Shown here in pieces: positions 45,964-54,101 of a stretch of 64,000 nucleotides of DNA. The stretch comes from Salinibacterium sp. G-O1. GTDB lineage: Bacteria; Actinomycetota; Actinomycetes; Actinomycetales; Microbacteriaceae. A program made the position numbers and the translations under genes. The notes under the pieces are model-generated. The model worked only from the letters and a program-made list of their open reading frames with translations, was not told the DNA's origin and made no database searches. Within the stretch, counting starts at the first letter, position 1. Each line of letters begins with the position of its first letter. Location of the stretch: positions 62,001 to 126,000 of the forward strand of contig NZ_JASISV010000001.1 in NCBI RefSeq assembly GCF_030063305.1. Direction: 5' to 3'.

Positions 45964-47030
45964 GAGACCGTGGCGATCCACTCGTCGAGTTGCTTGCGCG
46001 CGACCGGGTCGGGCAGTTGCACGGGGGGCGACTTCATCAGGTACGCCGAGACCGCCTCGATGGGGCCGCCGAGTCCGGCATCCAGTGCAATCTTCACCGC
46101 GCGAACCGCGTCGATGACAACGCCGGCCGAGTTCGGTGAATCCCACACCTCGAGCTTGTACTCGAGGCTGGTCGGGGCGTTGCCGAAGCCGTGGCCCTCC
46201 AGTCGCACGAAGGCCATTTTGCGGTCTTCGAGCCACGGCACGTGGTCGCTCGGGCCGATGTGCACGTCCCGCGAATTGAGCTGGGCCTCCACATTGCTGG
46301 TCACGGACTGGGTCTTAGAGATCTTCTTCGACTCGAGCCGGGTGCGCTCGAGCATGTTCTTGAAGTCCATGTTCCCGCCCACGTTCAACTGGTACGTGCG
46401 GTCGAGAACGAGCCCGCGCTCCTCGAACAGCCTGGCCAGCACGCGGTGCGTGATCGTGGCGCCCAGCTGGCTCTTGATGTCGTCTCCGACGATCGGTACG
46501 CCAGCATCCGTAAACTTCTGGGCCCACTCCGGGTCGCTCGCGATGAACACGGGAAGCGCGTTCACGAACCCCACCGACGCATCGATCGCGGCCTGCGCGT
46601 AGAACTTCGCGGCCTCCTCCGACCCGACAGGGAGGTAGCAGACGAGCACATCGGCGCCGCTATCCCTGAGCGCCTGCGCGACGTCGACGGCCGGTGCATC
46701 CGACTCGTCGATCATCTCGCGATAGTAGGAGCCGAGACCGTCGAGGGTCGGCCCGCGCTGCACAGTCACACCGGTGGGGGCGACTTCGGCGAAGCGATAT
46801 GTGCCGTTCTCGCTCGCCCACATCGCGTCAGCGAGATCGACCCCGACCTTGAGCGCGTCGACATCGAAAGCTGCGACAAACTCGATGTCCGACACCGCAT
46901 ACGGCCCGAACCTGTTGTGCATCAGCCCGGGGATGACGTCGCCCTCTGCGGCATCCGCATAGAAAGTAACGCCCTGGATAAGTGAATTAGCGCAGTTGCC
47001 TACGCCCGCTATTGCGACCTTTACGGCCAT
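45960..47030 (-). CDS. ino1: Inositol-3-phosphate synthase
   Basis: This is a 356-residue NAD-dependent isomerase of the actinobacterial type. The NAD loop is [15 protein letters not shown], and the catalytic core includes [14 protein letters not shown] and [11 protein letters not shown]. It turns glucose 6-phosphate into myo-inositol 3-phosphate, the precursor of phosphatidylinositol and mycothiol. AAGGAG lies ten bases before the ATG. It is divergent from the rpsF operon. Confidence 0.95.
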   Translation of the reverse strand: MAVKVAIAGVGNCANSLIQGVTFYADAAEGDVIPGLMHNRFGPYAVSDIEFVAAFDVDALKVGVDLADAMWASENGTYRFAEVAPTGVTVQRGPTLDGLGSYYREMIDESDAPAVDVAQALRDSGADVLVCYLPVGSEEAAKFYAQAAIDASVGFVNALPVFIASDPEWAQKFTDAGVPIVGDDIKSQLGATITHRVLARLFEERGLVLDRTYQLNVGGNMDFKNMLERTRLESKKISKTQSVTSNVEAQLNSRDVHIGPSDHVPWLEDRKMAFVRLEGHGFGNAPTSLEYKLEVWDSPNSAGVVIDAVRAVKIALDAGLGGPIEAVSAYLMKSPPVQLPDPVARKQLDEWIATVS

Positions 47031-47118
47031 GAAGATGGTGCTCCTTGCAAGAAATGACTACACTGGGCAGGTTGTCTGGTTCCGAATTCGGAGCTGTGAC
47101 AAACGTCAACACCCTCCT

Positions 47119-47137
47119 GTTGCAGATCGTCTGCAAC
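47119..47137 (+). promoter_or_regulatory. Inverted repeat in the rpsF leader
   Basis: GTTGCAGA and TCTGCAAC form perfect 8-bp arms around TCG, 26 bases before the rpsF start, followed by CCG. S6:S18 leader motifs in other bacteria use a hairpin and a CCG element to bind the S6-S18 pair. This is a candidate for that autoregulatory site. Confidence 0.4.
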
Positions 47138-47163
47138 CGTTCAAGTCCGAAGGAGGTGGGTTT

Positions 47164-47691
47164 GTGACGCACCAGTACGAACTCATGGTGATCCTCGATC
47201 CAGAGATCGATGAGCGCACCGTGGCACCCAGCCTAGACAAATTCCTCAATGTCATTCGCGCCGATGGTGGAACCATCGACAACGTAGACATCTGGGGACG
47301 TCGTCGCCTGGCCTACGAAATCAACAAGAAGACCGAGGGCATTTATGCCGTCGTGCAGCTGACGGCTAACTCGTCGGCGACTGTTGAGCTCGACCGCCAG
47401 CTCAAGCTCAGCGAAGCAGTCATGCGAACCAAGGTGCTCCGCGCCGAGGAGGGCATTGCCCAGGTCGCAGCAGCGAAGGTCCTGTCAGACGCGAAGGCGG
47501 CCCGCAAGGCCGCAGCCGCTCCGGCCAAGGCTCCTGCCGCCGCCGCTCCTGCCGCTGCAGCTCCCGCTGCAGCTCCCGCAGCAGCCGCCCCGGCTTCCGC
47601 ATCCAAGCCTGCTGCTGCTCCTGCAGCGTCCAAGCCGGCCGCTGCCAAGGACGACGTCGAGGCTCCGGCCGAGACCAAGGACTCGGAGTAA
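47164..47691 (+). CDS. rpsF: Small ribosomal subunit protein S6 with long Ala-rich tail
   Basis: This is a 175-residue protein from the GTG at 47164 with AGGAGG seven bases ahead. Residues 1-96 are canonical S6 ([23 protein letters not shown]). From about 105 the chain becomes a low-complexity Ala/Pro/Lys tail with repeated AAP and SKPAA units and an acidic end ([10 protein letters not shown]). Extended S6 tails are seen in Actinobacteria; this one is long. It is the first gene of rpsF-ssb-rpsR-rplI. Confidence 0.96.
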   Translation: MTHQYELMVILDPEIDERTVAPSLDKFLNVIRADGGTIDNVDIWGRRRLAYEINKKTEGIYAVVQLTANSSATVELDRQLKLSEAVMRTKVLRAEEGIAQVAAAKVLSDAKAARKAAAAPAKAPAAAAPAAAAPAAAPAAAAPASASKPAAAPAASKPAAAKDDVEAPAETKDSE

Positions 47692-47694
47692 GCC

Positions 47695-48219
47695 ATGGCC
47701 GGCGAAACCGTCATCACAGTCGTGGGAAATCTCACGGGTGACCCCGAGCTGCGCTACACGCAGAACGGGCTCGCGGTCGCCAACTTCACCATCGCCTCAA
47801 CACCGCGCAACTTTGATCGTGCGACTAACGAATTCAAAGACGGCGACACTCTCTTCCTGCGCGCGAGCGTATGGCGCGAGTTTGCCGAGCACGTTGCTGG
47901 TTCGCTGACGAAGGGAACCCGTGTCATCGCGACCGGTCGCCTGAAGCAGCGTGACTACCAGACGAAGGAAGGCGAGAAGCGCACGAGCCTCGAGCTTGAG
48001 GTCGACGAAATCGGCCCCAGCCTTCGTTATGCAACCGCGCAGGTCACCCGCGCCGCATCATCACGCGAGGGTGGCAACAACTCCGCCCCGCGCGGTGGCG
48101 GTAACCAGGTTGGCCAAGGCCAGCCGCAGGAGGAGCCGTGGGCAGCAAGTGCCCCGAGCGCCTCGGGCGGCGACGTATGGAACACGCCAGGCAACTACTC
48201 GGACGAGACGCCTTTTTAA
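47695..48219 (+). CDS. ssb: Single-stranded DNA-binding protein
   Basis: This is a 174-residue protein with an OB-fold N-terminal domain (1 to about 112: [24 protein letters not shown]) and a disordered Gly/Asn/Gln-rich linker. The acidic tip ends DETPF, the partner-binding tail of SSB. It coats ssDNA at forks and recruits repair proteins. It lies three bases after rpsF. Confidence 0.96.
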   Translation: MAGETVITVVGNLTGDPELRYTQNGLAVANFTIASTPRNFDRATNEFKDGDTLFLRASVWREFAEHVAGSLTKGTRVIATGRLKQRDYQTKEGEKRTSLELEVDEIGPSLRYATAQVTRAASSREGGNNSAPRGGGNQVGQGQPQEEPWAASAPSASGGDVWNTPGNYSDETPF

Positions 48220-48255
48220 GGCGCCGACCACATCACTTAAAGGAAACAGAAACTC

Positions 48256-48519
48256 ATGGCTGGAAAGAGCAGCGGCGATCGCCGCAAGCCCATCCGCAAG
48301 GGCAAGGACGGCAAGAACGCCGCCCCCGCCAAAGCGATCCGCGTGGGCGTCATCGACTACAAAGACGTCGCGACGCTTCGCAAATTCATCTCAGAGCGTG
48401 GAAAGATCCGCGCCCGCCGCATCACCGGTGTCTCCGTACAGGAGCAGCGCCTCATCGCCACGGCCGTCAAGAACGCCCGTGAGATGGCACTGCTGCCGTA
48501 CGCAGGCTCGGGCCGTTAA
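48256..48519 (+). CDS. rpsR: Small ribosomal subunit protein S18, cysteine-free form
   Basis: This is an 87-residue protein with core [22 protein letters not shown] and [14 protein letters not shown]. The zinc-type S18 has CPxC before this core; here that stretch is [13 protein letters not shown] with no cysteine. So it is the C-minus, zinc-independent form, encoded in the main S6-SSB-S18-L9 operon. Confidence 0.96.
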   Translation: MAGKSSGDRRKPIRKGKDGKNAAPAKAIRVGVIDYKDVATLRKFISERGKIRARRITGVSVQEQRLIATAVKNAREMALLPYAGSGR

Positions 48520-48530
48520 GGAGCACCGAT

Positions 48531-48983
48531 ATGTCCAAGTTGATCCTCACGCATGAGGTCACCGGTCTCGGTGCCCCCGGCGACGTCGTAGACGTCAAGA
48601 ACGGTTTTGCCCGTAACTACCTCATCCCCCAGGGCTTTGCCGTGGCGTGGACTCGCGGTGGCGAAAAGCAGATCGAATCCATCAAGGCCGGTCGCGCTGC
48701 GCGCGAGCACGCCACCCTCGAAGAGGCACAGGACCTGAAGGCACGCCTTCAGGCCACCACCGTCAAGCTCACTGTCAAGGCAGGCGAGGGCGGACGCCTC
48801 TTCGGTTCGGTCAAGACGTCGGATGTCGCTGACGCCGTCGCTGCTGCCGGACTGGGAACCGTTGACAAGCGCAAGATCGAGATCACCTCGCCCATCAAGG
48901 CAACGGGTGAGCACGAGGCCTCAGTTCGTCTTCGTGACGATCTGATCGCCACGATCACGCTGCAGGTTGTCGCGGCTAAGTAA
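48531..48983 (+). CDS. rplI: Large ribosomal subunit protein L9
   Basis: This is a 150-residue protein with the L9 N-terminal domain ([31 protein letters not shown] spans the first third), a long connecting helix and a C-terminal RNA-binding domain ([17 protein letters not shown]). It starts 12 bases after rpsR and ends the operon, before a strong terminator. Confidence 0.97.
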   Translation: MSKLILTHEVTGLGAPGDVVDVKNGFARNYLIPQGFAVAWTRGGEKQIESIKAGRAAREHATLEEAQDLKARLQATTVKLTVKAGEGGRLFGSVKTSDVADAVAAAGLGTVDKRKIEITSPIKATGEHEASVRLRDDLIATITLQVVAAK

Positions 48984-49008
48984 AACCACCCCCCTCACTG
49001 GGGGTAGG

Positions 49009-49039
49009 CGGCGGCGGGAGAAATCCCGCCGCCGTCTTT
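49009..49039 (+). terminator. Terminator of the rpsF-rplI operon
   Basis: An 11-bp perfect stem (49009-49019 with 49024-49034) closed by a GAAA tetraloop is followed by TCTTTACTTT. It lies 25 bases after the rplI stop. Confidence 0.92.
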
Positions 49040-49421
49040 ACTTTAAGCAGAATCATCTGTCTACTTTCGACAGGGTTGTACACAGGAGTATGGGGATGTA
49101 GCGAACCCTCAAGTTCGGGTCTAGACATGTTTCTACACATACCGGTGGAGAATTTAAATAGCAGGTCAGACGCATTTTCTGGCACGGAAATCAATATTCA
49201 TCCACAGGCTATTCCACAGGTTCCCCACACACATTGCGGCGTTTCTCGCGGTTTGTGCACAGGCTCATCCACAGGGCCGTTTGTGGGGGCATCCTCGCGG
49301 TCAATACGGTGGGGCAGCCCCTCCCAGTACAGCTGTTTTCGGCTGACTGCGCCCGCGAAAACGCCAGTGTCGGCGGACGCGGCTACAACAGAGGCAGAGA
49401 CGTCATTTACCGGAGGATCGC
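49040..49421. promoter_or_regulatory. dnaB upstream region with DnaA-box-like words
   Basis: No credible gene lies in this 382-bp stretch. It holds TTGTACACA (49076-49084), TCATCCACA (49198-49206), TTGTGCACA (49253-49261) and TCATCCACA (49265-49273), each one mismatch from a DnaA box, plus weaker words near 49210 and 49221. All face the same way, and TCCACAGG recurs three times. It must contain the dnaB promoter; GGAGGATCGC leads into the dnaB ATG. Confidence 0.6.
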
Positions 49422-50840
49422 ATGTCAATCGCGCATTTAGGGCTTGCTGGTGACCAGCGGCTGGGCGATCAGCGCAAGGGTGATCAGCGACCCTCAGGTG
49501 ACACTCGGTCAGAGTCCCGGGGCGACCGGGTTCCACCGCATGATCTTCTCGCCGAGCAAAGCGCCATCGGCGGCATGCTGCTCAGCAAAGACGCCGTAGC
49601 CGACGTCATCGAGGCCGTTCGCGGCGTCGACTTCTACATCCCCAAGCACGAGACCATCTTCAACGCGGTCATGTCGCTGTACTCCCACGGTGAGCCCACC
49701 GATGTCATCGCCGTCACCGACGAGCTGACCAAGTCCGGGGAGCTCAGCAGGGCCGGCGGCGCGGAATACCTCCACACGCTCACCGCGCTCGTGCCGACGG
49801 CCGCCAACGCGGGCTTCTACTCGACGATCGTTGCCGAGAAGGCAGTGCTCCGCAGGCTCGTCGAAGCCGGCACCCGCATCGTTCAGATGGGCTACGCCAG
49901 CGAAGGCGAGGTCGTCGATCTCGTCAACAACGCCCAGGCCGAGATTTACGGCGTTACCGGCGGGGTCGAGAGCGAAGACTACATACCGCTGACCGAAGCC
50001 GTCACCACCGCGATCGACGAGATCGAGGCAGCCAGGGGGCGCGACGGCCAGATGGTCGGAGTCCCGACCGGATTCGCCGAGCTGGATGAGCTCACCAACG
50101 GCCTGCACCCCGGTCAGCTGATCATCATCGCTGCCCGGCCCGCAATCGGTAAGTCCACGCTGGGCCTCGATATTGCCCGCGCGGCCGCGATCAAGCACGA
50201 TCTGGCGACGATCGTGTTCTCGCTCGAAATGGGTCGCAGCGAGATCGCGATGAGGCTGCTGTCGGCCGAGGCATCGGTTCCCCTTCAGCACATGCGAAAA
50301 GGTACGGTGCACGCAAACGACTGGACGACCATCGCCCAGACGCGTGGTCGAATCAACGACGCTCCGCTGTACATCGATGACAGCCCCAACATGACCCTCG
50401 TCGAGATCAGGGCGAAGTGCCGCAGGCTCAAGCAGAAAGTCGGCCTGAAAATGGTCATCATCGACTACCTGCAGCTCATGACCAGCGGAAAAAAGGTCGA
50501 GTCGCGCCAGCAGGAGGTGAGCGAGTTCTCGCGAGCCCTCAAGCTGCTCGCGAAGGAGCTTCGCGTTCCCGTCATCGCCATCTCCCAGCTGAACCGTGGC
50601 GCCGAGCAGCGAGCCGACAAGAAGCCGGCGCTCTCCGACCTTCGCGAGTCGGGCTCGATCGAGCAGGATGCCGACATGGTGATCCTGCTTCATCGTGAGA
50701 GCGCATACGAGGCCGACAACGCTCGCGCAGGCGAGGCCGACCTCATCATTGCCAAGCATCGAAACGGGCCGACGCGCACGATCACCGTCGGCTTCCACGG
50801 GCACTTCTCGCGGTTCGTCGACCTTCCGCCCGGCTCGTAG
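49422..50840 (+). CDS. dnaB: Replicative DNA helicase DnaB
   Basis: This is a 472-residue hexameric helicase. The N-terminal tail MSIAHLGLAGDQRLGDQRKG has three tandem GDQR units before the conserved PPHDLLAEQSAIGGML. The RecA-like motor has Walker A ARPAIGKST (around 238-247), FSLEMGRSEI, VIIDYLQLM and SQLNRGAEQR. No intein is present, unlike several mycobacterial DnaB. DciA encoded at 26.4 kb probably helps load it. Confidence 0.96.
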   Translation: MSIAHLGLAGDQRLGDQRKGDQRPSGDTRSESRGDRVPPHDLLAEQSAIGGMLLSKDAVADVIEAVRGVDFYIPKHETIFNAVMSLYSHGEPTDVIAVTDELTKSGELSRAGGAEYLHTLTALVPTAANAGFYSTIVAEKAVLRRLVEAGTRIVQMGYASEGEVVDLVNNAQAEIYGVTGGVESEDYIPLTEAVTTAIDEIEAARGRDGQMVGVPTGFAELDELTNGLHPGQLIIIAARPAIGKSTLGLDIARAAAIKHDLATIVFSLEMGRSEIAMRLLSAEASVPLQHMRKGTVHANDWTTIAQTRGRINDAPLYIDDSPNMTLVEIRAKCRRLKQKVGLKMVIIDYLQLMTSGKKVESRQQEVSEFSRALKLLAKELRVPVIAISQLNRGAEQRADKKPALSDLRESGSIEQDADMVILLHRESAYEADNARAGEADLIIAKHRNGPTRTITVGFHGHFSRFVDLPPGS

Positions 50841-50850
50841 ACTAGACGGC

Positions 50851-51465
50851 GTGGATGCTGTAACGCCCTGGTACGTGCCTGTGGCGCGAGCCATACCCGC
50901 CCTGGCGCTTGCCGTCGTCGTGACGTTCACGGCAGATCATTCTGCGCCGCTCGGCTACCTCACCTTCGGGATTTTCGCCGTCATCGTTGGTGCGATCCTC
51001 ACCGCATCGGCTCTTCGACTCGGCGCACGCGGTGTAACCCGCACCGTCACGCTCACTCAGGGGCTCGTGACGCTTCTCGCGGGGATCGTGTCGCTGTCGC
51101 TTCCCGCCGGTGGCCTGCCTTTCTTCGTGTTCCTGCTCTCGGCGTTTGCGGCGATCACCGGGTTCCTCGAGCTCTACCTGGGCCTGCGTGGTCGCGGTCG
51201 TGATCGGTCCGCCCGCGATTGGGTCTTCGTCGGCGCCCTCACGGCCATCCTGGCGATCGTGGTGCTGCTCGTGCCCCCGGAGTTCCAGCAGTCATTCACC
51301 GGTCCAGACAACGTCGCACGTGAGCTCACGGCATCCGTTATCGTCGTCGGCGCTCTCGGCGCGTACTGGGCAATTCTCGGCGTGTACCTCGTGATCGCCG
51401 GACTCTCACTCAAGTGGGCACCGAAAGATGCCGACACCCCCGTTACGGAAGCTGTGCCACGATGA
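50851..51465 (+). CDS. Polytopic membrane protein (DUF308/HdeD-like)
   Basis: This is a 204-residue protein from the GTG at 50851, ten bases after dnaB. About six membrane helices in pairs (AIPALALAVVVTFT, GYLTFGIFAVIVGAIL, LVTLLAGIVSLSL, FFVFLLSAFAAITGF and two later) with small polar loops resemble HdeD/DUF308 proteins. I know no defined role. Its stop overlaps the next membrane protein start by four bases, so the two form a pair. Confidence 0.82.
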   Translation: MDAVTPWYVPVARAIPALALAVVVTFTADHSAPLGYLTFGIFAVIVGAILTASALRLGARGVTRTVTLTQGLVTLLAGIVSLSLPAGGLPFFVFLLSAFAAITGFLELYLGLRGRGRDRSARDWVFVGALTAILAIVVLLVPPEFQQSFTGPDNVARELTASVIVVGALGAYWAILGVYLVIAGLSLKWAPKDADTPVTEAVPR

Positions 51466-51722
51466 ACGCGCCAACCCGCAAAGATCGTACCCGCCCGCTC
51501 GAACTGCTGATCATCTCCGCGGTGCTCGGACTGTTCGCGGGTCTCGTCGTCTTCATGTCGACGCGCGAGATCGTGCTTGCACTGATCTTCCTGGGCGTCG
51601 CGTTCATCGTCTCACTGGTGGTGCTGGCGATGCTGGCGCTTGCCGTGCAGCCCACCGGCGACGAGAAGATCGACCTGGCCGAACAGGACGACGAGCAGGG
51701 CAATCGACCGCTCGGTCACTGA
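51462..51722 (+). CDS. Small two-helix membrane protein
   Basis: This is an 86-residue protein starting at 51462 within an ATGA overlap with the preceding gene. Two membrane helices (about 14-34 and 39-63) are followed by an acidic tail (DEKIDLAEQDDEQGN). It is probably made together with the polytopic protein upstream and may act with it. The function is unknown. Confidence 0.8.
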   Translation: MNAPTRKDRTRPLELLIISAVLGLFAGLVVFMSTREIVLALIFLGVAFIVSLVVLAMLALAVQPTGDEKIDLAEQDDEQGNRPLGH

Positions 51723-51759
51723 CAGCGGCGCCACCGGTGAGCAGTGACGCCGCGAAGCG

Positions 51760-53142
51760 TCAGCGCTCGATGTACCCCACCAGTTGTGAGGCGAGGCCCG
51801 CATACGTTGCCGGAGTCAGCAGGCGAAGCTGATCCTTGGCGCCCTGCCCGATGTCGAGCCCGTCGATGAACTCCACGAGTTCAGCCTGACCGATGCGCTT
51901 TCCACGCGTCAGGTCCTTGAGGATCGCGTACGGGTCGGTGATGGAACTGCGGCCTGCGGTGATCTCGACGCGGATGACGGTCTGGATCGCCTCGCCCAGA
52001 ATCTCCCAGTTGCCATCGAGGTCTGCGGCGAGCCTGTCCCGGTCCAGGTCGATCTCCTTCAGGCCGCGCACGATGTTTTCGAACGCGACGAGAGAATGGC
52101 CGAACGCCACACCGATGTTGCGCTGGGTGGTCGAATCCGTGAGGTCTCGCTGCAGGCGCGAGGTGACCAGCGTCTGGGCCAGTGCCTCGAGAAGTGCGCT
52201 CGAGATCTCGAGGTTGGCCTCAGCGTTCTCGAACCGGATCGGGTTGATCTTGTGGGGCATGGTGGATGACCCTGTCGCCCCCGCCTGCGGAATCTGACGG
52301 AAGTACCCGGTGCTGATGTACGACCAGACGTCGGTGCAGAGGTTGTGGAGAATTCGCGCTGTGTGGCTCATCTGCTGGTACAGGTCGACCTGCCAGTCGT
52401 GCGACTCGATCTGCGTGGTGAGCGGGTTCCACTCGAGGCCGAGGCTCGTGACGAATTCACGTGAGATCTCGGGCCAGTCCTGTGCGGCATCGGCAGCGAG
52501 ATGAGCGGCGTAGGTGCCGGTTGCGCCGTTGAATTTGCCCAGGAACTCCGTGGCTTCGATCTTCGCCGTGATGCGCTCGAGGCGGTGCACGAAGACGGCG
52601 AACTCCTTGCCCATGGTGGTGGGGGTCGCGGGCTGCCCGTGCGTGTGCGCCAGCATCGCGTCATCCCGAAGCTCGACGGAGAGGGTGCGCAACGACTCGA
52701 TCACGGCGCGCAACTTCGGAAGCCACACCTCGCGCACCGCGGCGCTGATCGTGATGGCGTACGAGAGGTTGTTGATGTCTTCGCTGGTCGCAGCGAAGTG
52801 GGTCAGCTCAGCGATGTCGGTGAGACCGAGCTCGGCGAGCTTTGCGCGCACCAGGTACTCCACGGCCTTCACGTCATGTCGTGTCGTCGCTTCGAGCCTC
52901 GCGAGCTCGTCGATTTCCGGCTGTCCGAAGCCGGCGGCGAATTCGCGAAGCTGGCGCGCCTGCTCGTGCTCGACGCGCCGGGATCCGAAGAGCTCGTGGT
53001 CGGTCAGGTAGAGAAGCCACTCGACCTCGACGTGAACGCGGGCGCGGTTGAGCCCGGCTTCAGAGAGGTGGTCGCCGAGTCCGGCCACCATCGGTCGGTA
53101 TCGTCCGTCTAGCGGGCTCAGTGGTTGTTCGGGCAGGCTCAT
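51760..53142 (-). CDS. purB: Adenylosuccinate lyase
   Basis: This is a 460-residue fumarase/aspartase-superfamily lyase of the longer, E. coli-like type. The signature loop GSSTMPHKINPIRFENAE is complete, with THGQPATPTTMGKE and TSEDINNLSYA. It acts twice in purine synthesis, on SAICAR and adenylosuccinate. It overlaps the phosphatase gene by four bases. Confidence 0.96.
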   Translation of the reverse strand: MSLPEQPLSPLDGRYRPMVAGLGDHLSEAGLNRARVHVEVEWLLYLTDHELFGSRRVEHEQARQLREFAAGFGQPEIDELARLEATTRHDVKAVEYLVRAKLAELGLTDIAELTHFAATSEDINNLSYAITISAAVREVWLPKLRAVIESLRTLSVELRDDAMLAHTHGQPATPTTMGKEFAVFVHRLERITAKIEATEFLGKFNGATGTYAAHLAADAAQDWPEISREFVTSLGLEWNPLTTQIESHDWQVDLYQQMSHTARILHNLCTDVWSYISTGYFRQIPQAGATGSSTMPHKINPIRFENAEANLEISSALLEALAQTLVTSRLQRDLTDSTTQRNIGVAFGHSLVAFENIVRGLKEIDLDRDRLAADLDGNWEILGEAIQTVIRVEITAGRSSITDPYAILKDLTRGKRIGQAELVEFIDGLDIGQGAKDQLRLLTPATYAGLASQLVGYIER

Positions 53143-53663
53143 AGTGCTCCCTGTCGGATTCCTGGTGTGATCTGGCGGAAGAGTGCCGCGCAGGATTTCT
53201 CGATCATCGAGAGCACCTGATCAAAAAGGGCGGCGTCCGAATAATACGGGTCTGGCACGTCGTTCGCCTGTGAGTGCTCGGCATCGAACGAGAGCAGAAG
53301 CTGCACTTTCGAGCGATCCTGGTCTGTCGATGCCCAGGATTTGAGGGTTCGTTCCTGGCTGTGGTCGAACACGACAACGAGGTCGAGGTCATCAAACCAG
53401 CTTGGATCGAATTGACGCCCCCGATGGCGAGAAGCGTCGTATCCCCGGTTTTCGAGGGCGACGAGGGTGCGTGCATCCGCCGGCTCGCCGACGTGCCAGT
53501 CGCCAGTGCCGGCGGAAGTGATGGTGACGCGATCGCCCAGGCCCGATCGGGCGGCCAGGCTTCTCATCACAGTTTCGGCCATCGGAGACCGGCAGATGTT
53601 GCCGGTACAGACGAAGCACAAACGAAAGCGCGCGGCTTCGCCCGAGGTCTGCTCAAAACTCAC
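53139..53663 (-). CDS. Low-molecular-weight protein-tyrosine phosphatase
   Basis: This is a 174-residue protein with the P-loop VCTGNICRS (Cys19 nucleophile, Arg25) near the N-terminus and the general-acid Asp in DVPDPYY. Actinobacterial relatives (PtpA, Wzb) dephosphorylate tyrosine kinases or wall-related proteins. It is the first gene of a two-gene unit with purB, divergent from the WXG100-like gene. Confidence 0.92.
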   Translation of the reverse strand: MSFEQTSGEAARFRLCFVCTGNICRSPMAETVMRSLAARSGLGDRVTITSAGTGDWHVGEPADARTLVALENRGYDASRHRGRQFDPSWFDDLDLVVVFDHSQERTLKSWASTDQDRSKVQLLLSFDAEHSQANDVPDPYYSDAALFDQVLSMIEKSCAALFRQITPGIRQGAL

Positions 53664-53804
53664 CCGCTCATTGTTGCGCAGTTCGTCTCCTCAACACGAG
53701 GAGATTGTGACGAATACCCACGAAAAGGCGGTATCTCGCGCACGCATCGACGAGGTGGCTCACGCTGATCTCGTCGTAACGGCACAGTGAGTGAAAGGAA
53801 CGAG

Positions 53805-54101
53805 ATGAACTCTTCGACGGAGGCCGCCGCCGCCATTGCCAATGACGGCGCGGCGGTGCATCACGTCCAGATCGCGCTCGAGAGCCAGGCTCGCGACCTC
53901 ACCCATCTTCTGTGGAGGCTCGAACGGGCTCGCCGCGTGCTTGTGCCCGGTCCTGTCGATTTCTGGCGCGGCCTGACACGCCTCGCATTCGATTCGGCGG
54001 TGGGCGGTCTCGAGGCAACGCTCGACGACGCGATCGCTGCGATTCGCAGCGCTATCTCGTCGACGCGTGCCGCACTGGCAGATCTGTCCGACCATGGGTG
54101 A
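53805..54101 (+). CDS. WXG100-like small helical protein
   Basis: This is a 98-residue protein from the ATG at 53805, with AAAGGA five bases ahead. It is nearly all helix, with a central Trp54-Arg55-Gly56 turn between two amphipathic helices (about 17-45 and 57-93). That is the size and layout of WXG100/ESAT-6-family proteins. No signal peptide or YxxxD/E secretion tail is obvious. Its stop overlaps the next gene by eight bases, so it is likely a partner of the downstream hydrolase. No ESX ATPase gene is in the window. The family call is by pattern only. Confidence 0.65.
   Translation: MNSSTEAAAAIANDGAAVHHVQIALESQARDLTHLLWRLERARRVLVPGPVDFWRGLTRLAFDSAVGGLEATLDDAIAAIRSAISSTRAALADLSDHG

Noticed and set aside
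47500-47660. GCxGCy-rich tandem stretch as a CRISPR or minisatellite
   Set aside because: It is in frame inside rpsF and encodes the Ala/Pro tail; there are no spacers and no cas genes.
49076-49453. 125-residue frame MYTGVWGCSE in the dnaB upstream region
   Set aside because: It has no ribosome site or domain, overlaps the dnaB start, and runs through repeated DnaA-box-like words.
49509-50930. 473-residue open frame on the minus strand
   Set aside because: It covers dnaB in reverse. dnaB has every helicase motif and a strong ribosome site, so the reverse frame is a shadow.
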